Source: Jimgerdemannia flammicorona (lineage: Eukaryota > Mucoromycota > Endogonomycetes > Endogonales > Endogonaceae). From it: DNA of 20,013 nucleotides. The notes beneath the pieces are model-generated. The model made no database searches, was not told the DNA's origin, and worked only from the letters and a program-made list of their open reading frames with translations. Below are positions 9,320-17,887 of this stretch, piece by piece. Numbering within the stretch: position 1 is the stretch's first letter; every line of letters starts with the position of its first letter. The DNA is taken from the NCBI GenBank assembly GCA_003990745.1, contig RBNI01002020.1:1-20013 (forward strand). The letters run 5' to 3'. The translations under genes and the position numbers were made by a program.

Positions 9320-9770
9320 ATTAGTTAGCATTTTGGTTTTGGAGGTGATATATTAGAGCAGTATACCTCACCATTACTGCTCTCCTTACCCTACTAGAGA
9401 ATCTGGATAGCCAGTGGATCATCAGCCCTACAATTAGAAGAGATCAGATAGGTCTTAGAACTGTGGCATATTCTGTACCCTGAAAAAACACCACAATACC
9501 ACTACTTGTCAGAGTTGAAGACCTGAGTCTTGAGAGTATCTAGCTTCTCAAAGATATATTCATATCTCTGCCTACAAGGACCTTGACCTGATGCTCCAGG
9601 TAGGCATGCAAAGATAGCTGTTTGAGGACTTTGGCAAGCCAGTTAGTATTATTGATTATGCTTTTATAATCCTTGGTAGGTTGACTATTGATATCCATGC
9701 CATATTATGAAATAAGTATCATATATATTGAGATCATATCTATTCATTGCCACATTATCTACAGCAATCA
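9320..9770 (-). pseudogene. weak coding remnant, unassigned
   Basis: On the minus strand, protein-like pieces alternate between frames, such as NNTNWLAKVLKQLSLHAYLE (near 9640), YEYIFEKLDTLKTQVFNSD (near 9540) and VRRAVMVRYTALIYHLQNQ (near 9350). Several frameshifts would be needed to join them. No family was recognised. Confidence 0.25.
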
Positions 9771-9817
9771 GGAAGAAGATAAATGTGCTCAGAAACCAAG
9801 TAAGAATATTTCTATTT

Positions 9818-10410
9818 AAATGTCTCTGTAATTGAAGCCTTATTTATTTCATTTATTATCTAGTCAGTGATACTGAAGTCTTATGACTATTCTATTTATT
9901 TATTATCTAATCAGTGAATGTCTCTGTAACTGAAGTCTTATGACCATTCTATTTATTTTATTATATTATATTATCTGGTCAGCAAATGTCTCTATGACTG
10001 AAGCCTTATGACCATTCTATATATTTATTTTATTTTATTTCATTATCTGATCAGCAAATGTCTCTGTGACTGAAGCCTTATAACTACTCTATATATTTAT
10101 TTTATTTTATTTTATTATCTGATCAGCAAATGTCTCTCTGACTGAAGTCTTATGACCATTCTACATATTTATTTTATTTTATTTTATTATCTGGTCAGCC
10201 AATATCTCTATGACTAAAGTCTCATAACTTTCTATTTATTTTATTTTATTATATTATCTGGTCAATGAATGTCTCTGTGACTGAAGCCTTATGACTATTC
10301 TATTTTTTTTATTTTATTTTATTATCTAGTCAGTGAATATCTCTATAACTAAAGCCTTATGACCATTCTATTTATTTATTTTATTATCTGGTTGGCAAAT
10401 GTCTCTGTAA
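9818..10410 (+). repeat. tandem array of 61-73-bp units
   Basis: About eight full units plus partials start near 9818, 9916, 9984, 10055, 10128, 10201, 10267, 10336 and 10397. Each reads AAATGTCTCTGTGACTGAAG, then CCTTATGACCATTCTATTTA, then a TTTATTTTATTTTATTATCTGGTCAGC tail. Length differences come mainly from the number of TTTTA pentamers in the tail, so a microsatellite expands inside a minisatellite. The interval between 9818 and 9916 contains a shortened extra unit. No coding. Confidence 0.92.
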
Positions 10411-10452
10411 CTCACTGAATGATACTGTCTTTCTCTCTGACACTGCCATTAT

Positions 10453-10487
10453 ACTCTATATTAATAGGCCCCTGCACCACTGACCAA
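10453..10487 (+). repeat. direct repeat copy B (partner at 9265-9301)
   Basis: TCTATATTAATAGGCCCCTG followed by CACCACTGACCAA matches the sequence at 9265-9301 with a small length difference. It may mark a duplication boundary or a formerly longer repeat. Confidence 0.65.
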
Positions 10488-10494
10488 AGACCCA

Positions 10495-10990
10495 CTGTTT
10501 TCTGATAACCTACTATATTCTGAAGATCTACCATATTCTAAAGACCTACTGTATTCTGATGATCTACTGTATTCACTATATTCTGGCTTCTCAACAACCA
10601 CTATATTCTAGCTATCTAACAAACTCTGATGACCCACCATATTCCAACTTCATGACTCATTATATTCCAATCTCACTATATTCTAATGACCAACCATATT
10701 CTGATGACCCACCATATTCTAATGACCCACTATATTCCAATGACCCACTATATTCCAATGATTTACCATATTCTAGCTTTTCATCTTCTAATGATCCACT
10801 ATATTCTGACTTCTCCTTTCAATGACTTACTATATTACAGCTTCTCATCTTTCAATGACCTACTGTATTCTGATAACTAACTGTATTCTAATGACCTACT
10901 ATATTCTGACATCCTGTCTTCTGACAATCTATGGTATTTTGACTTCTCATCTTTGGACTGCTTACTATATTCTAGCTTTCTGTTACAACC
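10495..10990 (+). repeat. degenerate 18-bp satellite
   Basis: The unit ATATTCTAATGACCCACT varies (ATATTCCAATGACCCACT, ATATTCTGATGACCTACT) and repeats through most of this stretch, most regularly at 10655-10770. Because 18 is a multiple of three, it stays open in all forward frames. In one frame it reads as repeated SNDPLY, giving open frames at 10559-10825 and 10686-10880 with no start context or flanking gene. Interpreted as non-coding. Confidence 0.88.
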
Positions 10991-11041
10991 CAGCATCTAA
11001 TATAGTATATATTGGTTTCATGCCACCTGGTTGCTCTTCTG

Positions 11042-11216
11042 TCATCTTGCCATTCATCATCTCACCATCCATTATCTTGCTATCTATCATCTTGCCATCT
11101 ATCATCTCACTGTTTATCATCTCACCATCTATCATCTCACTATCCCTCATCTCACCATCCATTATCTCACTATCCATTATCTCACTATCTGTTATCTCAT
11201 ACTCCATCATCTTGTG
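11042..11216 (+). repeat. 15-bp satellite
   Basis: About eleven to twelve units of ATCTCACTATCCATT (variants ATCTTGCCATCTATC and ATCTCACCATCTATC) run head to tail. Open frames on both strands (11031-11294 plus, 10983-11210 minus) arise because 15 is divisible by three and the unit lacks stops. Not regarded as genes. Confidence 0.9.
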
Positions 11217-11484
11217 ATATCTTTGTCTTACAGTCTATTATTATTTTTAAGTTCATTATTATTATTTTTCAGTCTATTATTGTCTTGCAGGTGAAGTCAT
11301 CATTGTCATAACCTTATAACCTGTGGTCTATCATCTACTGCATTCTTATTTCATATAATTGTAATATTAAAAAATATATATAAAGCATCTAGATAGGATT
11401 GTTCAGAAACTAGAGATGTATCTGGGTGTAATTTTGAGAGTTCTAAGACAGTTCAAAAACCAAAGCAAAATATTTTTGCACAAA
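11217..11484. other. AT-rich spacer, no gene seen
   Basis: ATTATTATTTTTCAGT-type words recur at 11235-11280. The rest holds no reading frame or repeat that I could identify. Confidence 0.45.
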
Positions 11485-11834
11485 TCCAGATATTGACTAG
11501 AATGCATCAAAATATTTCCAGATATTTTAGCAATGAGTGGGTAATTTTCATCTATTCCAGAACAATGTCTCCTAGTAATTAGAATAGTATATCTATACTG
11601 CTAAATTTGTTCTGGAATACCTCAGAACTATAATTCTAGTTTTATGATATATATATCCAGATATTGATCATAATGTGGTCAATCTATTTCTGATATTGAT
11701 CTAGATATTTTAGCAATAATTTCAGTAATTTTTATCTATTCTAGAACAATATTCCCTAATAACTAGAATGGTATATCTATACTGCTAAATTTGTTCTGGA
11801 ATATCTCAGAATTGCAATTCTAGTTTTGTGATGT
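11485..11834 (+). repeat. tandem duplication of a ~175-bp unit
   Basis: Unit 1 (about 11485-11650) and unit 2 (about 11656-11834) share CCAGATATTGA, GATATTTTAGCAAT, TAGTATATCTATACTGCTAA-type and AATTTGTTCTGGAATA blocks in the same order. They end in AATTCTAGTTTTATGATAT and AATTCTAGTTTTGTGATGT. Unit 2 is a little longer near its start. It immediately precedes LINE copy 1. Confidence 0.88.
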
Positions 11835-11854
11835 GATCTGTAATAAGATCACCC

Positions 11855-12572
11855 TCTTAGCCAGAGAGATATATCAGCCTCTCTAACCCAAGAGAATATT
11901 CTCCCACTCTACTAGTTACTACTCTCACTACACTCTAGGTGATAAGGAGTCATATATCAAGAAATAGATCCCCAGATAACAAACTGCTACTCCTGCTGAG
12001 ACAATTGTTCCAATCATATCCCTACCCACTATTCTACCTTCAAATACAAGTATCTCATACTTGTACCAGTTCAGTTTGGCTTCTAAGTACTCTTCATACT
12101 ATTGTATTGCTTCCTTCAGTACTGCCATATCCTTCACCAAGTACAGTCTAACTACCATATCATCAGCAAAGGCCCCCACCTTCTAATTTACTTCAAGAAT
12201 GTTCAGCCCCCCCACCCTTACTGAATTCTGTCTAGCAGAGGCTTTAAGGAGAGGGTATAAAGAATTAGTAATAATGGATTACCCTGCAGTACTCCTCTCT
12301 CCAGAGGAAATAAAATTCCCCAGTATCTATTCACCAGAATAGCTCTCTAACTTCCCTTCAATAGACCAACTAAGAACTGTCAGAAATCTGATGGAACCTC
12401 TATATACTTTAGCACCTCCTCTAGCTAAACTCAACAGATTCTATCATACACCTTCTTCTAGTCTAGTAATACTAGGTACCCATTCACTCATACAGTCTGT
12501 GCTCTCTTAATAATACTATGCATCTATACTGTGGTATTGAATATATATTGACTACTGTAGTTGTGATATCTG
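11855..12572 (-). pseudogene. LINE reverse transcriptase fragment (copy 1, inverted part)
   Basis: On the minus strand the sequence reads KVGAFADDMVV, with the polymerase FADD box intact at 12170-12159. It follows degraded homologues of the LDQEKAYD and PLGRGVPQGDPLS-type motifs and precedes a LNWYKxE-like segment. Order and spacing match copy 3 at about 18115-18812. Stops and frameshifts are frequent. The N-terminal part of the RT and the endonuclease are missing. The + strand is pyrimidine-rich here, opposite to the adjoining 12575-13800. Confidence 0.82.
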
Positions 12573-12574
12573 GA

Positions 12575-13803
12575 TTATCACCTAGACTTCCCAGCATGGG
12601 TGGTCAGGAGGATCTGAAGATGGCCAGAACTTGGATCTGGGCTGAGAGACATATGTAGATAGATTGGTTGAGAGGTATTGACTTTATCAGTAAACTGAGA
12701 GAGCCTTAGATTGATGGACTTTACAAAGTGCTTGTATTATCTCAGAGTATAGTGGCTGAAGTGAGCTAGTGAGCTAAGAGATGAAGAGTGAATTTCTCTT
12801 ATACAGTAGATCTGAGAGGTATAGTTCTCACCAGGAGTACTTCTGGGGATTTTCTCTCTCTTGTAGAATTGAAGGGAAGTCAGAAGATATACTTTTGGAG
12901 CTTATAGTGAGGAGTAGTAGATGGGGTCCATTATATTGGCCTCTGTTGATAAGTTGATAGACTAGGGACTCTAGATGTGGAGGTGAGACTGTCTTCTGCT
13001 GAGGGGTGCACTAGTGAACAATTTCTGCCTTGAGGATAGTATGGAGTATCTGTAAGAGTAAGGAAGAGATCAATGACCTGAGGCTTGGTAGGTAGTGGAG
13101 ATTGGTAAAGGGTAGGACTGGGCTGGTGTTTGGTATTAGAGTAAGTTGATGGTAAGATAGCTTCTACCCAAGTTCTAAGTAGTATAGAGGAGGCTTCTGT
13201 GGCACAATATGATGTTAAACTTTCAGACAGGATATCTAGTGGAAGGGAGTACCTTGGAGTATGAGGAGTGCTTTGATTTTAGATAAGAGAGGAGTGGTTC
13301 AGATCTCTGAACACTGGCTGAGAGAGTGTGAGATATTGGGGAACTTCTGAAGAGTAATTGAGAGCTAGCTAAGAGTGTGCTCTCTGAGATATAGGATGGA
13401 AGAGAGGTGGACTTCTCTCTGGGTATATCTGGTAGGAGAGGTTGGTGATAAGTAATTAATAGTCAGGTGGGCTCTAGCTATTGAGGTTAAGTTTACTGGA
13501 TATTAGCTGTATGTTTTTGAGAATGGCCAGAGGTTAATACTTGGAGTGTAGATAGCTAAATAGAATTGACTGATATTGGAGTTTTTGAATAGATAGTGAC
13601 AGGGTGAGGATATCAGGAGGGTTTCTGTCAGAGACTTATAGAGAAGATTTGTGAGAAGAGTATGAGGAGGATTGGGATAGTAGAAAGAGTAAAGAGTGAG
13701 GGAGGAGAGAAGAGCTCCTTGTAGAATTGAGTGAAGAGATATTCTGTATTAGTATATTATAGACTAGTTGGTAATAAATGCAGAAGTCCAAGTAACTATA
13801 TAT
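12575..13803 (+). pseudogene. LINE ORF2 C-terminal region and 3' UTR (copy 1)
   Basis: This region is homologous to copy 3 from about 18870 onward. It starts with CTAGACTTCCCAGCATGGGT, compared with TTGGACTTTCCAGCTTGAGT in copy 3 (near DFPAxVVKRL). It continues through matches to copy 3's LGLVDFPKRL segment (near 12710), the INWPV-like segment (near 12935) and the terminal 3' region. The last ~60 bp before the tail are shared with copy 2 (TAGACTAGTTGGTAATAAA against TAGACTGGTTGGTAATAAA). All frames are broken. Confidence 0.8.
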
Positions 13804-13839
13804 AAAAAAAAACAAAAAACAAAAAACAAAAACAAAAAG
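13804..13839 (+). repeat. A-rich LINE tail
   Basis: Nine A followed by C, then A6C, A6C, A5C and A5G directly follow the conserved LINE 3' end (AAGTCCAAGTAACTATATAT). Regular C interruptions suggest a (CAAAAA)n-type tail rather than pure poly-A. Confidence 0.9.
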
Positions 13840-14069
13840 AGATATTTATTATATGATTTTCTCTTTTACTATAGAGATCTTTATTTTATAGCTAATATAT
13901 CTTCTTATAGTATAATAGCCAGTCTTGTATTGTAGCATTGACCAGTAGTTAGACTTATCACTATTCTCTTATTAATGATCTTTTACATTATATTATGCTT
14001 CTTTATCTTATACTTAGATTTGACATTTAAGCTCAATATATTCCTTCTGCTACTAATTCTACTGATATA
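13840..14069. other. AT-rich spacer before the recombinase remnant
   Basis: No motif was recognised. It may hold the N-terminal part of the tyrosine recombinase or an upstream domain of its parent element, but decay is too heavy to say. Confidence 0.4.
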
Positions 14070-15045
14070 TTATCTCATCTTGTCCACCTTCCCTCTCAAC
14101 TCCAGGAACTGCTACCTATCTTAGTCATATCCCTCTTTGGTCACTATCAATTTGATACCTGTTTCTATCTATACTCTCATATCTGGACAGATAGTCTCTA
14201 GTCAGGAATCAACTCATTCAATCACTTTATTGCTATCTGTACTATTGCTGAAACTACTATCTTTTCTGTAAGTAACAAACTCCTATATTATTGACTACTA
14301 TAATTGGCCAGCAAGGACTAATCATACTCTACTATTAAGAATTATTTATATGACTTAGCTACCTATTAAATAGCTCACTAGTGAGGCCTTTCCCTCTACC
14401 AGAATTCCTTATCTCTCTTTAATATAGTTCTATGATCTATTCAGAGTCACCCACCAACTTCTATCCAATTATCTCTTATATACTATTCTATTATCATAAC
14501 TAATCTTCCTCTCTCCCTATTTGGACACTCCCTCCAATACTATGATATAGAATGCTGCTTATACTGTATTTTATGGCCTTATGTATATAAGTAAATTGCT
14601 AACTCAAAATGGTCTCCCATTTAATCCTAGTTGGTAAGCTTAATATTAGCATCTTCACTAGTATTGAGAATCAACCCTTTCTCATCTCTTCTGGTCCCTA
14701 CATCTTCTTCATATCAAAAGAGATGCCAAAGATGATATTTTTCTCAGACACTCTGGTACTTTCAACTGTTTATATATAGTAATCAATATTATGGCCAAGG
14801 TTTAGTCAATAAAATTAGATAAACCTACCTTCTGTCTTGATCCCTCTCAATATTTTCTATACTCTATATTCATCAAAGGAATTTAGTCTCCACTCACTGG
14901 CTCTCTACTAGTAATTAGTATTTATGACCATTTATTTCATTTTGGTGAGACCACTCTGATAGCTACTGTAGGCTATTTTGACCAAATTATTCAACTTACA
15001 AGCTGTTGAAAATCCACTACTTTTTGTATTATATTTGATAATTAG
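14070..15045 (+). pseudogene. tyrosine recombinase of a DIRS/Ngaro- or Crypton-like element, degraded
   Basis: The SAM-like N-terminal domain is visible as SGINSFNHFIAICTIAE (near 14195-14250), YSTIKNYLYDLATY (14325-14366) and a VLxSIQSHPP segment. After one frameshift near 14545, a single frame from 14551 gives AAYTVFYGLMYISKLLT, matching the AAxxLAFFGFLRxSELT box; the first catalytic Arg position is Tyr. The frame then gives KDDIFLRHSGTFNC, and HLFHFGETTLIATVGYFDQI (to about 14990), matching HSFRxGAATTAA..G..D.. with the Arg as His. It ends with LTSC, stop, KSTTF, matching LGRWKSxAY with Arg as Cys and Trp as stop. The nucleophile Tyr is not recognisable. Such recombinases integrate circular DNA intermediates of DIRS-type or Crypton elements; the reverse transcriptase partner is not seen. 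About ten stops. Inactive. Confidence 0.8.
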
Positions 15046-15059
15046 ACTATATCCTTCTT

Positions 15060-15718
15060 TAGATAGCTGCTACATTGGCCATATACTTACTACTGAATGT
15101 TTTATAAGCTATGAGTTTGGCTAGTAGCAGCCAAAACTTATTTACAAGTAGATAGTAGTACCTAATGAAGAGTCTTATCTACTTCTCAGACTTATAAAGT
15201 TTGGCCTCTTTAAGCAGAAGTACAAATGGTGGGCCTTGGAAGTATTTTTATACTTCATATAAGCTAAACTCATATGTACTATATTCTAATTCTTCTTTTC
15301 TTTTCTCTCTCTTTGATTAAGTTGAATATTTTTTTATATAAGGATACTTTGATATAATTATGAATGTAGTTCAAACTTCAGCAAAGTAGCCAAACTATGG
15401 GTATTCATACAGTTGTACAAATTAATTTCCTTATAACCTAAGTATCTTAAGATAGTATAAGTTTTAGTTTATACTAGTTTTGCCCTGTTGCAATTTAAAT
15501 AATATCACTAGTTTCAGTATCTATTTTATTTTATATCCATTCAATTTAAATTTTAGTACTAGTTTTAGTTTAGTACCTATCTTTTGGTTTAATATTCATC
15601 TCAGAGTAATATTACACAGTTACCTATATATATCACTTGTTCTGCTGGATCTATCTATATCTAAGTTGAGTACTTTGCCATTTAAGCTATAGTAATTATA
15701 ATCCTTTTATGTATTATA
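15060..15718. other. AT-rich stretch without recognisable gene
   Basis: 3' flank of the recombinase remnant. TACTAGTTTTAGTTTAGTAC-like words recur at 15460-15590. The 70-residue open frame at 15480-15692 is composed mainly of F, L, S, I and Y, as expected of AT-rich DNA, and is not taken as a gene. Confidence 0.45.
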
Positions 15719-15729
15719 TTTTTTTTTTT
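15719..15729 (-). repeat. LINE poly-A tail (copy 2)
   Basis: Eleven T on the plus strand directly follow the conserved 3' end (GTCGAAGTAACTCT on the minus strand, against GTCCAAGTAACTAT in copy 1). Confidence 0.85.
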
Positions 15730-16560
15730 AGAGTTACTTCGACTTCTACTTTATTACCAACCAGTCTATATTATATATATTAATATAGATATATCTCTCA
15801 CCCAATCCCACAAGGAGACCCTCTCCCTCTCTCTCTATCTCTCTGAAAAGTCACTATTCTCTCAGCCACCCTAATCTTCCCTCTACTCTGCCTGCATATC
15901 TTCTCCACAAGCCTTCTATAGAGTCTACCTCTAGGTCTCCACCCCTGCTACTAACTATTCAAAAGGTCCAGCATCAACTATTCCTACCTTATAACCTATA
16001 ATCTAAGTATTCATTCTCAAATACATATAGTCAATATCTAGTAAGCCTAACTCAAATAGCCAGAGCCCACCTAATAAGTAACTACTCATTACTAACCTCT
16101 CTCACCAGCCTTCTCTGGAGACCACTCTATCTCCCATTCATCACTAGCCCAGGTAGGCATACTTCTATCCTACCCTCAGTTACTTTTCAAAAGTCTCCTA
16201 TTATCTCACACTCTCTCAGCCAATACTCAGAAGTCTGTATCACTCTACTCTTCTGCCTAACAGTAAGGCATTCCTCATACTCTAAGATACCCCCTTCTAT
16301 CAAATGTCCTGACTGATAGTTCAATATCACATTATATCATAAGAGCCTCCACTCTATCATCCAAAACTTGGAGAGAATTCACTATGCTACCTGCTTGCTC
16401 TTTGACCAAATACTGTTCCAGTTCCACTCTTTACCAATCTCCACTTTCTGCTAAGTCTCTGGCCACAGATCTCTCCTGCACTCCCAAAGATACTCCATAT
16501 CATCCTCCAAACTGAAGTCATCTACTAGTATATCTCTCAATAGAAGGTAGTCCACCTCTA
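15730..16560 (-). pseudogene. LINE 3' region (copy 2)
   Basis: The reverse complement matches copy 1 from about 13000 to 13800 and copy 3 from about 19242 onward. Shared blocks include GTGGAGATTGGTAAAGAGTG (copy 1: GTGGAGATTGGTAAAGGGTA), GGCTGAGAGAGTGTGAGATA and the terminal TGGTTGGTAATAAAGTAGAA. The + strand is pyrimidine-rich. No frame remains open for long. Confidence 0.82.
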
Positions 16561-16872
16561 TGAGTCAGATTGATTGAGAGGTATTGACATTACTATTAGA
16601 CTGGAGGGGACTGAGTCTGGTGGACTTTACTAAGTACCTACACTGCTTGAGAGTATGATGGCTGAAGTAAGCTAGTAAGTTAAGGGGCCATAAGTGGGTA
16701 CCCCTTATGCAGAAGATGTGGGAGGTACAGTTCTCTCCCCATAGTATATCTAGTGACTTACTTTCTCTAGCAATACTAGAGAGAGCCAGAAAATGTACTT
16801 TAGGAGATTCTGGTGGTAAGTGATTGATAGAGCTTAACAAATTGGCCTCTGATGGCAGAGTAATATGGGAGA
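16561..16872 (+). pseudogene. flipped internal segment of LINE copy 2
   Basis: This piece lies in the opposite orientation to the LINE around it. It matches copy 1 at about 12660-12960 and copy 3 at about 18915-19235, for example TGATTGAGAGGTATTGACAT against TGGTTGAGAGGTATTGACTT in copy 1. The flanks at 16560 and 16873 continue the minus-strand element at copy-3 positions of about 19242 and 18885. The segment is therefore in its correct place but reversed. The 123-codon minus-strand frame at 16565-16936 spans the breakpoint and is not a gene. Confidence 0.78.
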
Positions 16873-17580
16873 GAGAGAATAGATACTCTAGATAAGTAAT
16901 ACTCCAGATACTATAACTTAGATAGCCAATATACATTTAACACTATTATCCTTTCAGCCAGAGAGATATATCAGCTACTCTACTCTAGAAGAGTATTCTC
17001 TCACTCAATCAGCCACTACTCTCACTATCTCTGAGGTAATAGAGAACTATATACTGAGAAGTAGATCTCCAGGTAATAAACTACCTCTCCTGCTGAGACA
17101 ACTATTCCAATTACATCTCTACCTAATATCCCTCTATCTAATATCAGAGTCTTACACTTATATCAGTTAAGCTTAGTATCTAAGTATCTTTCATACTATT
17201 CCACTGCTCTCTTCAGTGCTGTCATATTCTCCACAGAGTCCAGCTCAACCACTATATTATTAACAAAGGCCCCTATCTTCCAATTCACTCTCAGAATGTT
17301 CAACCCTCCCACCTTACACCTAATCTTAGCCAACAGAGGCTCCAGAGAGAGTATAAAGGATCAGCAACAGTAGATCTCTCTGTAGCACTCCTCTGCCCAA
17401 GAGGAATGAATACCCCCTATACTTATTTACCAGAATAGTTGCTCAACTTCCCTCCAACAGACTGATCAAAGATCACCTAAACCCTGGAGGAATCTCCATA
17501 TACTTCAGCACCCCTTCCAGCCATACTTACCAGACCCTATCATTGGCCTTCTCCTAGTCCAGAAATACTAGCCAATAGTA
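16873..17580 (-). pseudogene. LINE reverse transcriptase fragment (copy 2)
   Basis: The minus strand reads FWTRRRPMIG-like sequence (for FLDQEKAYD), YTLSLEPLLAKI-like sequence, then KIGAFVNNIVVEL. The catalytic FADD of copies 1 and 3 is FVNN at 17267-17256, both Asp codons changed GAT to AAT. Downstream ALKRAVE, YERYLDTKLN, GEVVYYLEIYFSVYSS and a KLWYVAYNLDF-equivalent near 16900 match copy 3. Many stops. The 5' two-thirds of ORF2 is absent. Catalytically dead by sequence. Confidence 0.82.
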
Positions 17581-17589
17581 CTTCCAAAT

Positions 17590-17882
17590 AAATTGAATCA
17601 ATTTGAATTGAATCAAATTGAGGGTCCAATTCAAACCCTATTTTTTGAAATATAATAACTCAATGAAAATATGTCTAAAATTAATGATCTTTAGCTTGTT
17701 AGATTCCTCTTATATAGAGGAATCTAATAAGCAAAAGATATCAAATTCAGACATGTTTTTGTTAAGTTATTATATTTCCAAAAATAGGATTCAAATCAAA
17801 TCTTGAATCAAATTGGACTTTTTATTCAATTTGAATCAAATCAAATTTGATCTTTGATTCAATTTGAATTGAATTAAATTAG
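17590..17882. mobile_element. foldback (hairpin) MITE-like element
   Basis: Near-perfect inverted arms centre on 17713. AGATTCCTCT and AGAGGAATCT flank a five-base centre, and pairing extends through GAAATATAATAAC (about 17647) against GTTATTATATTTC (about 17766-17778) to CCTATTTTTT and AAAAATAGG, giving roughly 80-bp inner arms. Outer arms are built from repeated CAATTTGAAT / TTGAATCAAA words and are about 30 bp longer on the right. No coding capacity; the open frame at 17618-17806 is a product of the hairpin. It sits exactly between the 5' ends of LINE copies 2 and 3. Confidence 0.85.
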
Positions 17883-17887
17883 ACCTT

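Larger units (their letters stand above)
11850..13839 (+). mobile_element. LINE copy 1, 5'-inverted (twin-priming structure)
   Basis: The 3' half (about 12575-13803) is in plus orientation and ends in an A-rich tail. The reverse-transcriptase part (about 11855-12572) precedes it in minus orientation. Aligned by eye to copy 3, the left end of the inverted part matches copy 3 near 18812 and the plus part begins near copy 3 18870. About 50 bp are thus missing at the inversion point, as is typical of L1 twin priming. The upstream ORF and endonuclease are absent (5' truncation). No target-site duplication was found by eye. Confidence 0.8.
15719..17585 (-). mobile_element. LINE copy 2, 5'-truncated, with an internal inversion
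   Basis: Read on the minus strand, the element begins inside the RT at about 17580 (matching copy 3 near 18190). It runs through the RT to about 16873, is interrupted by a ~310-bp plus-oriented piece (16561-16872), resumes at 16560 and ends with the same 3' terminus as copy 1 plus an A run (15729-15719). About 1.87 kb. The 5' end abuts the foldback element at 17590. Confidence 0.82.

Noticed and set aside
9818..10410. CRISPR-like array
   Set aside because: The units are contiguous tandem repeats with no unique spacers and a microsatellite tail.
10559..11311. Overlapping open frames encoding SNDPLY- and SHHLS-like repeat proteins
   Set aside because: They follow directly from 18-bp and 15-bp satellites whose units contain no stops. 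Several frames on both strands are open at once, with no start context.
14900..15045. Ty3/gypsy integrase zinc-finger (HFG...TT) reading
   Set aside because: The same residues fit the tyrosine recombinase HSFRxGAATT box much better, and the STIK, AFFGFLR and LGRWKS boxes occur in the right order around it.
15480..15692. 70-codon open frame
   Set aside because: Composition is F, L, S, I, Y-rich as expected of AT-rich non-coding DNA; no motif and no homologous piece elsewhere in the window.
16565..16936. 123-codon minus-strand open frame
   Set aside because: It crosses the breakpoint of the flipped LINE segment and is antisense to LINE sequence over most of its length.
17618..17806. 62-codon open frame
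   Set aside because: It lies entirely inside the foldback hairpin; its two halves are reverse complements of each other.
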